Below are positions 25,687 to 34,149 of a DNA stretch of 64,000 nucleotides, piece after piece (within the stretch, counting starts at the first letter, position 1; each line of letters opens with the position of its first letter). Under the pieces are notes generated by a model. That model worked only from the letters and a program-made list of their open reading frames with translations. It ran no database searches and was not told where the DNA came from. Source of the stretch: Roseibium litorale (GTDB taxonomy: Bacteria > Pseudomonadota > Alphaproteobacteria > Rhizobiales > Stappiaceae); the NCBI RefSeq assembly GCF_014842915.1, contig NZ_JACYXI010000006.1, forward strand, positions 186,001 to 250,000. The letters are read 5' to 3'. A program made the position numbers and the translations under genes.

Positions 25687-26590
25687 CCGGCACCGCGATA
25701 TTGTCCTTGTCGTTGATGACTCGCCCGAGGCGCTTGGCTTTCTGACCCAGGCCCTGGAAACATCCGGCCTGACCGTTCTCGTGGCCACAAGCGGCACCGG
25801 AGCCCTTGCAATCACCGACCGGGTCACGCCGGACATGATCCTGATGGATGCGGTCATGCCGGGTCTCGACGGCTTCGAGACCTGCCGCGAGATCAAGGCC
25901 CGCGCGCACCTCAGCCATGTGCCGGTGATCTTCATGACCGGCCTCAGCGAAACCGAACATGTGGTGCATGCGCTGGAGTCCGGCGGGGTCGACTTTCTCA
26001 CCAAGCCGATCAACATCGACGAGCTTCAGGCCCGCATCCGGGTGCATCTGGCCAACGCCCGCTCTGTCCAGAGCGCCCGGATTGCGCTGGACGCTGCCGG
26101 CCGTCATCTGGTCGCGGTCTCCCGCAATGGCCAGCTGGGCTGGTCCACGCCCCAGGCCCATCAGCTGGTCGGCAGCGGACCGGATGGCAGCGGGATCCTG
26201 AGCGAGATCGCGGATCATCTGGGCAAATGGCTGAAGGGCTCCGAAGGCACCGCCGCATCCGCCCCCTTTCCGCTGACGCTGACCAATGGCCGCCAGGTGC
26301 AGATGCAGTATCTCGGCGCCGTCGGCCCTGATGAATGCCTGTTCCGCATGAGCTCCCAGAACTCTGAAGACGAAGGCGGCGTGCTGCGCCAGCACTTCGG
26401 CCTGACCGCACGCGAAGCAGACGTTCTGCTCTGGATTTCCAAGGGCAAGGCCAATAAGGACATCGGCGAGATCCTCGGCCTGTCTCCACGCACCGTGAAC
26501 AAGCATCTGGAGCAGATCTACCAGAAGCTGGGCGTCGAAAACCGCGCCTCCGCCGCCGTCAGAGCCGCCCAGGTGCTGCACGCCCTGTGA
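25679..26590 (+). CDS. Response regulator with LuxR-type DNA-binding domain
   Basis: This 303-residue protein is the probable output partner of the transporter-kinase: its start lies inside the kinase stop region with an 8-base overlap. The receiver domain (about 5-125) has the acidic pair in VVDDSPEAL, phospho-acceptor D57 ([12 protein letters not shown]), the conserved Thr (FMTGLSE) and Lys (LTKPI). A middle region of about 95 residues is unassigned. The C-terminal LuxR/FixJ helix-turn-helix begins at about 235 ([35 protein letters not shown]). Its targets are unknown; genes nearby for urea uptake or light sensing are candidates only by position. Confidence 0.9.
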   Translation: MTDRHRDIVLVVDDSPEALGFLTQALETSGLTVLVATSGTGALAITDRVTPDMILMDAVMPGLDGFETCREIKARAHLSHVPVIFMTGLSETEHVVHALESGGVDFLTKPINIDELQARIRVHLANARSVQSARIALDAAGRHLVAVSRNGQLGWSTPQAHQLVGSGPDGSGILSEIADHLGKWLKGSEGTAASAPFPLTLTNGRQVQMQYLGAVGPDECLFRMSSQNSEDEGGVLRQHFGLTAREADVLLWISKGKANKDIGEILGLSPRTVNKHLEQIYQKLGVENRASAAVRAAQVLHAL

Positions 26591-26614
26591 ATCCGGCTTT
26601 CTTTGCCGGATTCA
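26588..26614 (+). terminator. Hairpin at the end of the response-regulator gene
   Basis: TGAATCCGGC and GCCGGATTCA form a perfect 10-bp stem around a 7-base loop; the stop codon is the first three bases of the stem. No U-tract follows, so termination is likely but not certain. Confidence 0.5.
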
Positions 26615-26780
26615 GGTTGCGCAATGGACCCAAGCCCCCTATAAGCGCCCGGTCCAGAGTCGTCCGGCTCTTTCGGAGCTGGATATCTGTATTCCAATTT
26701 CCGGTCATTTGCCGGTGGAAAGCAGACAGCCCGAATACCAAGGGCATGCCGTGGCGACCTCTCGATGCACCAACAAGACA

Positions 26781-26800
26781 GCGGATGGCTTGCCATCCGC
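26781..26800 (+). promoter_or_regulatory. Leader hairpin in front of rpmI
   Basis: GCGGATGGC and GCCATCCGC form a 9-bp perfect stem closed by TT, ending 19 bases before the L35 start codon and leaving the AAAGGA ribosome binding site free. L20 represses its own operon through leader RNA in other bacteria; whether this hairpin serves that role is inference. Confidence 0.4.
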
Positions 26801-26819
26801 ACCAATGAAAGGATGCAAA

Positions 26820-27017
26820 ATGCCCAAGCTGAAGACCAAGTCTGGAGCCAAGAAGCGCTTCAAACTGACCGCGAGCGGCAAGGTGAAAACCGGGCAGGCT
26901 GGCAAGCGTCATGGCATGATCAAGCGCACGACGAAGTTCATCCGCAACGCCCGTGGCACGACCACGCTGGCTCCGCAGGATGCAAAGATCGTCAAGCAGT
27001 TCCTGCCCTACGCTTAA
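26820..27017 (+). CDS. rpmI: 50S ribosomal protein L35
   Basis: This 65-residue basic protein starts at [17 protein letters not shown], the family signature, and contains [24 protein letters not shown] lies upstream of the ATG. It is part of the large ribosomal subunit. It is followed 33 bases later by rplT, the usual pairing; infC is not adjacent in this window. Confidence 0.98.
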   Translation: MPKLKTKSGAKKRFKLTASGKVKTGQAGKRHGMIKRTTKFIRNARGTTTLAPQDAKIVKQFLPYA

Positions 27018-27050
27018 GCCTTAAGCACCTGTTTTTTAAGGAGTACTCCC

Positions 27051-27410
27051 ATGTCGCGCGTTAAAAGAGGCGTTACCGCCCATGCCCGTCACAAGAAGGT
27101 TCTGAAGGCTGCCAAGGGTTACTACGGCCGCCGCAAGAACACCATCCGCGTCGCCAAGCAGGCCGTCGAGAAGGCAGCACAATATGCCTACCGCGACCGC
27201 AAGGTTAAGAAGCGGAACTTCCGTTCGCTCTGGATCCAGCGCATCAACGCTGCGACCCGTGAACATGGCATGACCTATGGCCGCTTCATTGATGGCCTGA
27301 ACAAGGCTGGCATCGAAGTTGACCGCAAGGTTCTCTCCGACCTCGCCATTCATCAGCCGGAAGCCTTCAAGGCTCTGGTTGACAAGGCCGAAGGCGCTCT
27401 GGCTGCCTGA
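27051..27410 (+). CDS. rplT: 50S ribosomal protein L20
   Basis: This 119-residue protein binds 23S rRNA early in assembly. [18 protein letters not shown], then [17 protein letters not shown] and [20 protein letters not shown] are the conserved segments. AAGGAG is 7-10 bases upstream of the ATG. The gene ends at a strong intrinsic terminator at 27433-27465. Confidence 0.98.
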   Translation: MSRVKRGVTAHARHKKVLKAAKGYYGRRKNTIRVAKQAVEKAAQYAYRDRKVKKRNFRSLWIQRINAATREHGMTYGRFIDGLNKAGIEVDRKVLSDLAIHQPEAFKALVDKAEGALAA

Positions 27411-27432
27411 GGCACCGGACCTTTGAGAAATC

Positions 27433-27465
27433 AAAAGGCGCACTCGAAAGAGCAGCGCCTTTTTT
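27433..27465 (+). terminator. Rho-independent terminator of rpmI-rplT
   Basis: AAAAGGCGC and GCGCCTTTTTT pair around a 13-base loop, with a run of six T. It is 23 bases after the L20 stop. Confidence 0.85.
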
Positions 27466-27616
27466 GTTTCCAGAATATCAGCATACGCATCATTTGAGCT
27501 GGCGGCCGGGGAGACAGCGGAGCCAATCCGCTCACGTCTTAAACCAAGAAAAGATAAGCCAGCCATTAAACCTGGGAAGAAAATCCGCGCTTTAAAATCA
27601 GGGAGCATCCAAAACT

Positions 27617-29044
27617 ATGCAATTGCTACAATCCTTCTTTGGACTGATTGGAGACCTCACGTGGGGATGGGCACTCATTCCATTCCTCGTCGTGATCGGT
27701 ATCTTCTTTACGACCGTTACCGGCTTCGTTCAGTTCCAATATTTTGGACGCATGTTCCGGGTGCTTTCCTCCAAGTATCAAACTGGTGATCCCAACGCGA
27801 TCTCGGCCCGCGAAGCCCTGCTCCTGTCCGTCGGCGGCCGCGTCGGCGGCGGCAACATTGCGGGTGTTGCCGTTGCCATCTCTCTCGGCGGCCCGGGCGC
27901 GATCTTCTGGATGTGGGCGATTGCCCTCGTCGGCATGGCGACCAGCCTGATCGAGTGCTCGCTGGCGCAGCTGTTCAAGCGCTCCGCAGGGGATGGCACC
28001 TATCGCGGAGGCCCGGCCCGCTCGATCATTCACGGCCTTGGCGCCGACTACCGGTGGCTGGCCATCCTCTATTGCGTCTGCCTCATCGCGTCCTTTGCCC
28101 TCGGCTTCAATGCCTTCCAGGGCAACACGGTAGCCGGGGCTGTCGAGGAAAGCCTTGGCGTTGGCCGTCTTTGGACGGGCCTCCTGCTGACCATTGTCAC
28201 TGGCCTCATCGTCTTTGGCGGCATTCACCGGATTGCCAAGGCCTCTGATGTGATCGTTCCGGTTATGGCCGTCGGCTATCTTGGCATGGCCCTGATCGTG
28301 ATCGCGCTGAACATCACCGAAATCCCTCACCTGGTCTATACGATCGTGACCGATGCTTTCGGGCTAAACGAAGCCGTAGGCGGCGGAATGGGGGCAGCGC
28401 TCAGTCAGGGGCTGCGCCGCGGCCTGTTCTCGAACGAAGCCGGTCTCGGCTCGGCTCCGAATGTTGCGGCCACCGCAGACGTGCGCCATCCGATCAGCCA
28501 GGGCATCACGCAGTCCTTCTCGGTCTTCATCGACACGATCCTGATCTGCACCTGCACCGCCTTCATCATCCTGCTGGGCGACGTTTACCAGCCGGGTGCC
28601 GAAGGTGTTGACGGGGTGGTCCTGACCCAGCAGTCCCTGGCCTTCCATCTGGGAGACTGGACCAGCTATTTCCTGACCGGCGCAATCCTGCTCTTCGCCT
28701 TCAGCTCGATCATCTACAACTACTATCTCGGTGAAAGTGCCCTGACGTTCATGACAGGCAACCCGGTTGTCCTGCTCGGCCTGCGGGTTATCGTCATGGC
28801 TCTGGTGTTCCTTGGCGCAACAGCCCCGAACGCCACGGCGGTGTTCTTCTTCTCCGACCCGATGATGGGCATTCTGGCCGTCGTGAACCTGCTCGCGCTG
28901 ATGATGCTGTTCCCAACGGCCAAGCGGCTCCTCAACGATTTCCGCGCCCAGCTCAAAGCCGGGGTCGACCGGCCGGTGCTCAATCCGGATCAGTTCCCTG
29001 ATCTCGATCTGGACCGCACCGCCTGGACCGGCAAGGTCCGCTAG
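27617..29044 (+). CDS. Sodium:alanine symporter family protein (AGCS)
   Basis: This 475-residue inner-membrane protein has about eleven hydrophobic segments. The AGCS family imports alanine or glycine with sodium. Characteristic motifs are the N-terminal VGGRVGGGNIAGVAVAI region, AQLFKRSAGDGTYRGGPA and RRGLFSNEAGLGSAPNVAATA. It is a single gene with a long hairpin downstream. The preferred amino acid cannot be read from the sequence. Confidence 0.92.
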   Translation: MQLLQSFFGLIGDLTWGWALIPFLVVIGIFFTTVTGFVQFQYFGRMFRVLSSKYQTGDPNAISAREALLLSVGGRVGGGNIAGVAVAISLGGPGAIFWMWAIALVGMATSLIECSLAQLFKRSAGDGTYRGGPARSIIHGLGADYRWLAILYCVCLIASFALGFNAFQGNTVAGAVEESLGVGRLWTGLLLTIVTGLIVFGGIHRIAKASDVIVPVMAVGYLGMALIVIALNITEIPHLVYTIVTDAFGLNEAVGGGMGAALSQGLRRGLFSNEAGLGSAPNVAATADVRHPISQGITQSFSVFIDTILICTCTAFIILLGDVYQPGAEGVDGVVLTQQSLAFHLGDWTSYFLTGAILLFAFSSIIYNYYLGESALTFMTGNPVVLLGLRVIVMALVFLGATAPNATAVFFFSDPMMGILAVVNLLALMMLFPTAKRLLNDFRAQLKAGVDRPVLNPDQFPDLDLDRTAWTGKVR

Positions 29045-29064
29045 GCTCCTGATTTTCAAGAAAT

Positions 29065-29098
29065 GCATCTGCGCGTTTCACAGGGAACGCGCAGATGC
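29065..29098 (+). terminator. Hairpin after the alanine symporter gene
   Basis: GCATCTGCGCGTT and AACGCGCAGATGC form a perfect 13-bp stem with an 8-base loop, 20 bases after the stop. No U-tract follows. It lies between two convergent genes and may serve both. Confidence 0.5.
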
Positions 29099-29134
29099 CC
29101 TTGCCCGCACATCAGGCTGGCGCTTTCGGCGACT

Positions 29135-29803
29135 TCACACCCAAGCCGAGAGGATCTCCTCCCGCAGTTTGCGGGACGACAGAAGCCTCTGCTTAGCAGC
29201 CTCCAGCACCTCCGGAGAAGCCGTCGCCGGTATGCCGCTGTTGAACGGCGGCTGAGGCGCATATTCAATCGACAGCTGAACGGTTTCCGCCTCTTTCTGT
29301 CCCAGCACTTCACCGATAACAGTCAGACCGAAATCGATCCCGGAGGTCACGCCTCCCGCCGTGATCAGATTGCCGTCCTGAACAACCCGGTCGCGGCTCG
29401 CCTCTGCACCGAAATTCTTCAGAAAATCGAGCGCATTCCAGTGCGTGGTCGCCCGCTTGCCCTTGAGAAGTCCGGCAGCGCCCAGCAGCAGTGAGCCGGT
29501 GCAGACCGAGGTCACATAGCGGGCACCTGCCGCCTGCTCGCGGATGAAGCCGAGAACCGCGGGATTGACCAGTGACGCATTCACACCGCCGCCGCCGGCA
29601 ACGCACAGAACATCCAGCTGCGGACAGGTTTCAAATGCTGCCGTCGGGTGAAAAACCAGACCGTTCGAGCAGCGCAACGGATCAAGTGTCTGGGCAACCA
29701 CATGCACCTCGGCACCGGCCACCGAGGCGAAGGCATCATAGGGCCCAGCAAAGTCGAGCAGCTGGACATTCGGGAAAACGAGCAGACCAAAACGCAGGGT
29801 CAT
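29135..29803 (-). CDS. DJ-1/PfpI family protein, isonitrile hydratase-like
   Basis: This 222-residue protein has the glutamine-amidotransferase-like DJ-1/PfpI fold. The acidic residue in QLLDFAGP near position 17 and the nucleophile Cys in VTSVCTGSLLLGAAGLL (about 100), followed by Thr, match the active site of isonitrile hydratase (InhA), which adds water to an isonitrile to give an N-substituted formamide. Length also fits. It is divergent from a GlxA-type regulator that itself carries a DJ-1-like domain. The natural substrate is unknown; a chaperone or deglycase role is less likely. Confidence 0.75.
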   Translation of the reverse strand: MTLRFGLLVFPNVQLLDFAGPYDAFASVAGAEVHVVAQTLDPLRCSNGLVFHPTAAFETCPQLDVLCVAGGGGVNASLVNPAVLGFIREQAAGARYVTSVCTGSLLLGAAGLLKGKRATTHWNALDFLKNFGAEASRDRVVQDGNLITAGGVTSGIDFGLTVIGEVLGQKEAETVQLSIEYAPQPPFNSGIPATASPEVLEAAKQRLLSSRKLREEILSAWV

Positions 29804-29885
29804 ATAAAGTCTCCAAATTTGACTTCCGCAAGTTTAGGGCGCTACTGCTTGTCTGAATTGCCATTCATCCCAAGAATTGAGCCAA

Positions 29886-30842
29886 ATGCAGCGCCGGATT
29901 GAAATCCTCAGCTTTCCCAATGTCCAGCTTCTGGATCTGGCTGGCCCCTTGCAGGTCTTTGCCTCCGCCAACGACCTTGAGAAGCTGAAGGGAAGAAACC
30001 CGGCCTATCTGCCGGTCGTTGTCGGCGCTAAAAGAGATACGCTCACGTCCTCAGGACTGGCGGTGGCCGCGGAGCCGTTTCCATCGGAAAACCTGCCGCT
30101 CGATACGCTGGTCGTACCTGGCGGATGGGGCGTCAATGCCGTGTGCGAAAAGCCGGCGCTGGTAAAGTGGGTGAAGGAACGGTCTCAAACCGCCCGCCGG
30201 ACCGTGTCGGTCTGTAGCGGCGCATTTCTGCTAGCAACCGCTGGCCTGTTGGATGGCCGCAGAGCTGTGACCCATTGGCAGCGCTGCGAGGAGTTTGCAC
30301 TGCGATTTCCGCGAGTAAAACTGGACCCGGACCCGATCTTCATCCGCGACGGCAGCTTCTGGACCTCCGCGGGCGTTACCGCCGGGATCGATCTTGCCCT
30401 GGCTCTGGTTGAAGCCGACCTTGGCCGCGAGATCGCTCTGGCTGTTGCCAGACAGCTGGTCGTCTTCCTCAAGCGTCCCGGAGGTCAGTCTCAATTCAGC
30501 GCAGCCTTGACGCTGCAGGACAACGGCGGACGTTTCGACAAGCTGCATGCCTGGCTGGGCCAGAACCTGCACCGCCCCCTGAAGCTTGCCGATCTTGCGG
30601 ATCAGGCGGGAATGAGCCCCCGCAGCTTTTCCCGCCATTACCGGGCGGAGACAGGACGGACCCCGGCCCGGGCGCTGGAAGACCTGCGCCTGGAACAGGC
30701 CCGGCGCCTGCTGGAGCAGGGAACCTATGTCTCCCGCACCGCAGACCGCTGCGGCTTTGGAACGGAAGAAACCATGCGCCAGATCTTCCTGCGCCGGCTT
30801 GGTGTCAGTCCGCAGGCCTACCGCGAACGGTTTTCCGCCTGA
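29886..30842 (+). CDS. GlxA family transcriptional regulator (DJ-1-like domain plus AraC HTH)
   Basis: This protein has 318 residues from the ATG giving MQRRIEIL; a TTG three codons earlier is possible. The N-terminal DJ-1/PfpI-like domain (about 1-190) has VSVCSGAFLLATAGLLDGR with the Cys retained and acts as a sensor in this family. The AraC helix-turn-helix pair covers about 215-315 (LADLADQAGMSPRSFSRHYRAETG and DRCGFGTEETMRQIFLRRLGVSPQ). It probably controls the divergent isonitrile-hydratase-like gene and itself. Confidence 0.88.
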   Translation: MQRRIEILSFPNVQLLDLAGPLQVFASANDLEKLKGRNPAYLPVVVGAKRDTLTSSGLAVAAEPFPSENLPLDTLVVPGGWGVNAVCEKPALVKWVKERSQTARRTVSVCSGAFLLATAGLLDGRRAVTHWQRCEEFALRFPRVKLDPDPIFIRDGSFWTSAGVTAGIDLALALVEADLGREIALAVARQLVVFLKRPGGQSQFSAALTLQDNGGRFDKLHAWLGQNLHRPLKLADLADQAGMSPRSFSRHYRAETGRTPARALEDLRLEQARRLLEQGTYVSRTADRCGFGTEETMRQIFLRRLGVSPQAYRERFSA

Positions 30843-30867
30843 AACCCCACTGTGCCGGGCCCCGATT

Positions 30868-31518
30868 TCAATCCCTCACGCGCTCGAACAGGATGGGACC
30901 AGGTTCATGGGGCCGTTGGGCGGCGGCGGTGAGGTCCCACTTCACCGGAAAGCCACCGAACTGCAAGGTCTCCCCTTCGATCCAGGCCCTGTCGTAAAGG
31001 CGGGTCCCGGCCGCCGGAAAGGCGGTCACAGCACAGGTCTTGCCGGAGACATCCTGGGGCTGGTTGAGCTGCCATCCGGTCAGCCCGCAGCCCTTTTCCT
31101 CCGGCTGGGCATTGTAGAGGGCCACCACATCCGGAGCCTGCGGGGTCAGCGTCATAGTTCCCACATCCTGATCGGCCAGAAACTGCCCGGTCGCCTCCTG
31201 TGTCAGGGCCACATTGCCCTCATAGACCGCCTCAACCGTCGGATCGGCACAGTCGGACTTGGCATAGAGCTGCGCAACGGAATGAAGCGGCCCTTCGCCG
31301 GTGCGGGCCGTGTCTTCCGGAACGGACAGTGTCACAATCATGCCGTGCCGCCCGTTCTTTCCGATGGGCAGGCAGGCGGTTTGCCAGCGCCCCTCGAGGG
31401 CGGGCGCCCCGGCAGCGATCTGCGCCCACGCAGCCGTTCCGCCGCCGCAAACACTGGCGATAGCACTGGCGCAAACACCGGCGCGCATGACCGCTCCCAT
31501 AAACACTGCCATTTTCAT
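30868..31518 (-). CDS. Secreted protein of unknown function
   Basis: The protein has 216 residues. An N-terminal signal peptide ends near AAWA-QIAAG (about residue 32). The mature part begins with LEGRWQTACLP and has paired cysteines (CLP, SDCAD, GCGL, KTCAV), with beta-rich texture. The LEGRW start and the spacing of cysteines faintly recall lipocalin-like or APCDD1-type domains, but I cannot support a family. It is convergent with the GlxA-type regulator. Confidence 0.7.
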   Translation of the reverse strand: MKMAVFMGAVMRAGVCASAIASVCGGGTAAWAQIAAGAPALEGRWQTACLPIGKNGRHGMIVTLSVPEDTARTGEGPLHSVAQLYAKSDCADPTVEAVYEGNVALTQEATGQFLADQDVGTMTLTPQAPDVVALYNAQPEEKGCGLTGWQLNQPQDVSGKTCAVTAFPAAGTRLYDRAWIEGETLQFGGFPVKWDLTAAAQRPHEPGPILFERVRD

Positions 31519-31624
31519 CAGCCGGCAGACCTTCTACTCTGACGCGAAGTCTGCAACCTCGCCGGTCAAGCTGGCCAAAATCAGGCGCGCGCGCGGCTAT
31601 TCAGGGCAAAAAGGAAACCGGGAC

Positions 31625-32242
31625 ATGGCACCAAAACATATAGTGGTCTTCGACTGCGAATGGCTGGCGGAAGCAAATTCCTACCAGCGGCTCTGGTGCT
31701 CGCCGGACGATCCAGACCCGATGGTCGTCCAGATCGGCGCGGTGAAGCTCTCGCTGGAGCCACCCTACCCTGTCCTCGACACCCTGCGCCTGCACATCCT
31801 GCCCAAAGACAGAATGGGCCAGCCGGTGCCGCTTCCGGATTTTCTGATTGGCCTCACGGGAATAACGGAAGACACCTTGAAGCGGGAAGGATTGCCTCTT
31901 GATCAGGCGCTCACCGCGCTAGAGACCTTTGCAGATGGCGGCAGCTTCTGGTCCTGGGGCAAGGACGAGTTCTATCTCATGGCCATTTCGTGTTTCATCG
32001 CAGGACTGGCTCCGCCCCTGCCCGCAACGCGCTTCTTCAACGCAGCAAGCCTGATGACCAAGGCCGGAATGCCGGAGGAAGACCGGGAGAGAACACGCAG
32101 CTCCGGACTGACGCACTACTTCCAGCTGGACATACCGGAGCTTCCTGCGCACGACGGGTTGAATGATGCGCTTGGCATCGCCCTTTCCCTGCAGCACCTG
32201 CTGCGCAATGAGCGCCTCAGGCTCGCGGATTTCTGCGCGTAA
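31625..32242 (+). CDS. DEDDh-type 3'-5' exonuclease family protein
   Basis: This protein has 205 residues from the ATG giving MAPKHIVVFD. The RNase H-like exonuclease fold is marked by the first acidic pair in VVFDCEW (D and E, Exo I), the second Asp in WGKDEF (about 120, Exo II) and the H-x4-D pair in AHDGLNDA (about 180, Exo III). This resembles the DnaQ/RNase T group. It may act on RNA or DNA ends; the substrate is unclear. It is a single gene. Confidence 0.8.
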   Translation: MAPKHIVVFDCEWLAEANSYQRLWCSPDDPDPMVVQIGAVKLSLEPPYPVLDTLRLHILPKDRMGQPVPLPDFLIGLTGITEDTLKREGLPLDQALTALETFADGGSFWSWGKDEFYLMAISCFIAGLAPPLPATRFFNAASLMTKAGMPEEDRERTRSSGLTHYFQLDIPELPAHDGLNDALGIALSLQHLLRNERLRLADFCA

Positions 32243-32399
32243 AAATTAATATCACTCAAATTTGTTAACTTTTAAGATCGCAGATTAAGGATTTCCGCGG
32301 GCAAAAGGTTAACAAGGTCTATAAGCTGGCATACCTATTGCGAGGGTCCAGGCAGGAACGGAGCCTCCGTGCCGATCTGGAACAGGCAAGGTCACCAGC

Positions 32400-32732
32400 G
32401 TGCAAGTTAACCCGGTCAGATACACAGCACGTCCCAATATGAGGCAGCGCCGTCCCTTTGAGGGGCAGCGGGACGAACCACGCGACGAGCAGGCCTTCAA
32501 GATCCCGCCCGTTCCGCTGGAGCCGCGTCTGGAAGAAGCCCATGACCGGATGATCGCCCGTTACCGTCCGAACTCGGCCTTTCTCGCCCACCTGATCGCC
32601 ACCCGCGACCATGACCCGCAAACGCGCACCAAGCGCCAGACAGAACCGGAAAACGGCATCCGCACCTATCGCGAAACCGCAGCCAGCCCCCGCAAGCGCG
32701 CCGCCGGATACGTTTTGTCCACGAGCCTCTGA
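32400..32732 (+). CDS. Small basic hypothetical protein
   Basis: This 110-residue protein starts at a GTG with GGCAAGG about 8 bases upstream. It is Pro/Arg/Glu-rich with no signal or membrane segment, and a central helical part (LEEAHDRMIARYRPNSAFLAHLIATR). Codon use agrees with its neighbours and the frame is long for chance in GC-rich DNA without an opposing gene. I do not recognise a family. Confidence 0.6.
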   Translation: MQVNPVRYTARPNMRQRRPFEGQRDEPRDEQAFKIPPVPLEPRLEEAHDRMIARYRPNSAFLAHLIATRDHDPQTRTKRQTEPENGIRTYRETAASPRKRAAGYVLSTSL

Positions 32733-33005
32733 AGCTCGCCCCCTCACCCGGACCTCCGGCTGGCCTGCCCCCGAGAGGAGAGGTGAAGGCTGAGCAAACG
32801 GAGGGGCTCACAATCTCTTCGGGACAGCATTCTCCCTTGCCGGCAGGCTTCAAAACGATACCGGCAGAGCAGCGGACATTCCCGCAACGCCCGTCCTTCG
32901 AGACGCAGCTTGACGCTGTTCCTCAAAATGGGGTTATCGTGTTGAAACTGGACGGGAAGTTGTGACCTTCAAACCCGCCCTTCTGTCCAACTGAGCAGCC
33001 TCGCG
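32733..33005. repeat. Intergenic region with a degenerate repeat copy
   Basis: This 273-base gap lacks a supported gene. CCCCTCACC and GGAGAGGTGAAG near 32742-32788 recall a small palindromic repeat. At 32891-32936, TCCTTCGAGACG followed by CCTCAAAATGGGG is a decayed half of the element at 12853-12959. A 60-codon frame across it is judged spurious. Confidence 0.5.
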
Positions 33006-34145
33006 GTGATCCGGCGTCTCGAAAGGTGGTGGCTTGGGCTTGTTGATCGACGGCATGCCGGATCCGGAAATTGGTCATCGTTCCATCGCGCCAGATGGAG
33101 GTTGGAAATCATACCTCAAAGCACGTCATCCCCCGCCCCTTCCCGTCCCCTGATCTGGCGGCTTCTTGAAAGCTACTGCAAGGATCATGATCTGGCGTTG
33201 AATGCTGCCGATGCGCTGGGACATGCGGGCTGGATCGAGACCAGTCAGGGCCGCCGCAGCTTTTTTTCAGGCGCAAGCTTCGATCTCAATCCGCTCGGTG
33301 CAGCGCAGATTGCCAGGGACAAGGCCCATACGCTTGAGGTTCTCGCACGGGCCGGTTTGCCTGTCCCTGCCAGTCAGCTGCTTCACTCCGCAAGTGCCAT
33401 CGCCGCGATGAGCCGGGTTCACGCCCTGTGCAGCGACATCCTGACCGGTCCGGACGAGGCGCTGAAGTTTGCGGAGCGCATTGGCTATCCGGTCTATGTG
33501 AAGCCGAATGACGGACAGGAAGGGCACGACATTCACCGGGCCCTGGATCCGCAAGGCCTCACTGCCTGTTTCGATTCCCTGTTCTTTCATCACGACAAGC
33601 TGCTGATCCAGGAAGAAATCAAGGGGCGCGACCTGCGTATCATCGTTCTGGATGGGGAAATCCTCTGCGCGCTGGAACGCCACCGGCCCTCCATCACCGG
33701 AGACGGGCACTCGACAGTTGCCGAGCTTCTCAAGTCCCAGCCGGACAAGGTGCGGATGGATTCCCGGCTCTTTCACGAGCTGGCAGCCCAGAACCTGACC
33801 TATTGCGCAGTTCCGGAAGCGGGCACCACCGTCACCCTTCTCCCGGTCGCCAACCTATCGGCGGGGGGCAAGGGCGGTCTTCTGGAAGACACGCTGCCCC
33901 CTGTGCTCGCAGATGCCGCGATCGCTTGCGGCCAGAAGCTGGGTCTGCGCTACTACGGGCTGGACCTGCTGCTTGAGAGCGATGCTGCCTCCGAAACCGC
34001 CTTCAAGATCCTAGAACTCAATGCCTCTCCCGGTCTGTCTCAGCTTCACAGGCAGGGCGGAGAGGCTGCGGGTCTGGCCTTGCAGATCTACACCAAGGTG
34101 TTCGATGCTTTGCGCCAGGATCTGGAAGGACCCCGGCGCAGCTGA
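33006..34145 (+). CDS. ATP-grasp ligase, cyanophycin-synthetase-like
   Basis: This protein has 379 residues from a GTG; the start is uncertain and the first 35 residues may not be translated. The ATP-grasp domain lies at about 105-345: GYPVYVKPNDGQEGHDI (nucleotide-binding lysine), EEIKGRDLRIIVLDGEILCALER, and FKILELNASPGL (metal-binding E and N). GTTVTLLPVANLSAGGKGG is typical of the ATP-grasp region of cyanophycin synthetase and related amino-acid ligases. The Mur-ligase half of cyanophycin synthetase is absent and no cyanophycinase gene is near, so it probably joins small amino acids or caps a peptide. Product unknown. Confidence 0.7.
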   Translation: MIRRLERWWLGLVDRRHAGSGNWSSFHRARWRLEIIPQSTSSPAPSRPLIWRLLESYCKDHDLALNAADALGHAGWIETSQGRRSFFSGASFDLNPLGAAQIARDKAHTLEVLARAGLPVPASQLLHSASAIAAMSRVHALCSDILTGPDEALKFAERIGYPVYVKPNDGQEGHDIHRALDPQGLTACFDSLFFHHDKLLIQEEIKGRDLRIIVLDGEILCALERHRPSITGDGHSTVAELLKSQPDKVRMDSRLFHELAAQNLTYCAVPEAGTTVTLLPVANLSAGGKGGLLEDTLPPVLADAAIACGQKLGLRYYGLDLLLESDAASETAFKILELNASPGLSQLHRQGGEAAGLALQIYTKVFDALRQDLEGPRRS

Positions 34146-34149
34146 ACTG

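Noticed and set aside
32783..32965. 60-codon frame between the small basic protein and the ATP-grasp gene
   Set aside because: It runs through degenerate palindromic repeats and has no supported start.
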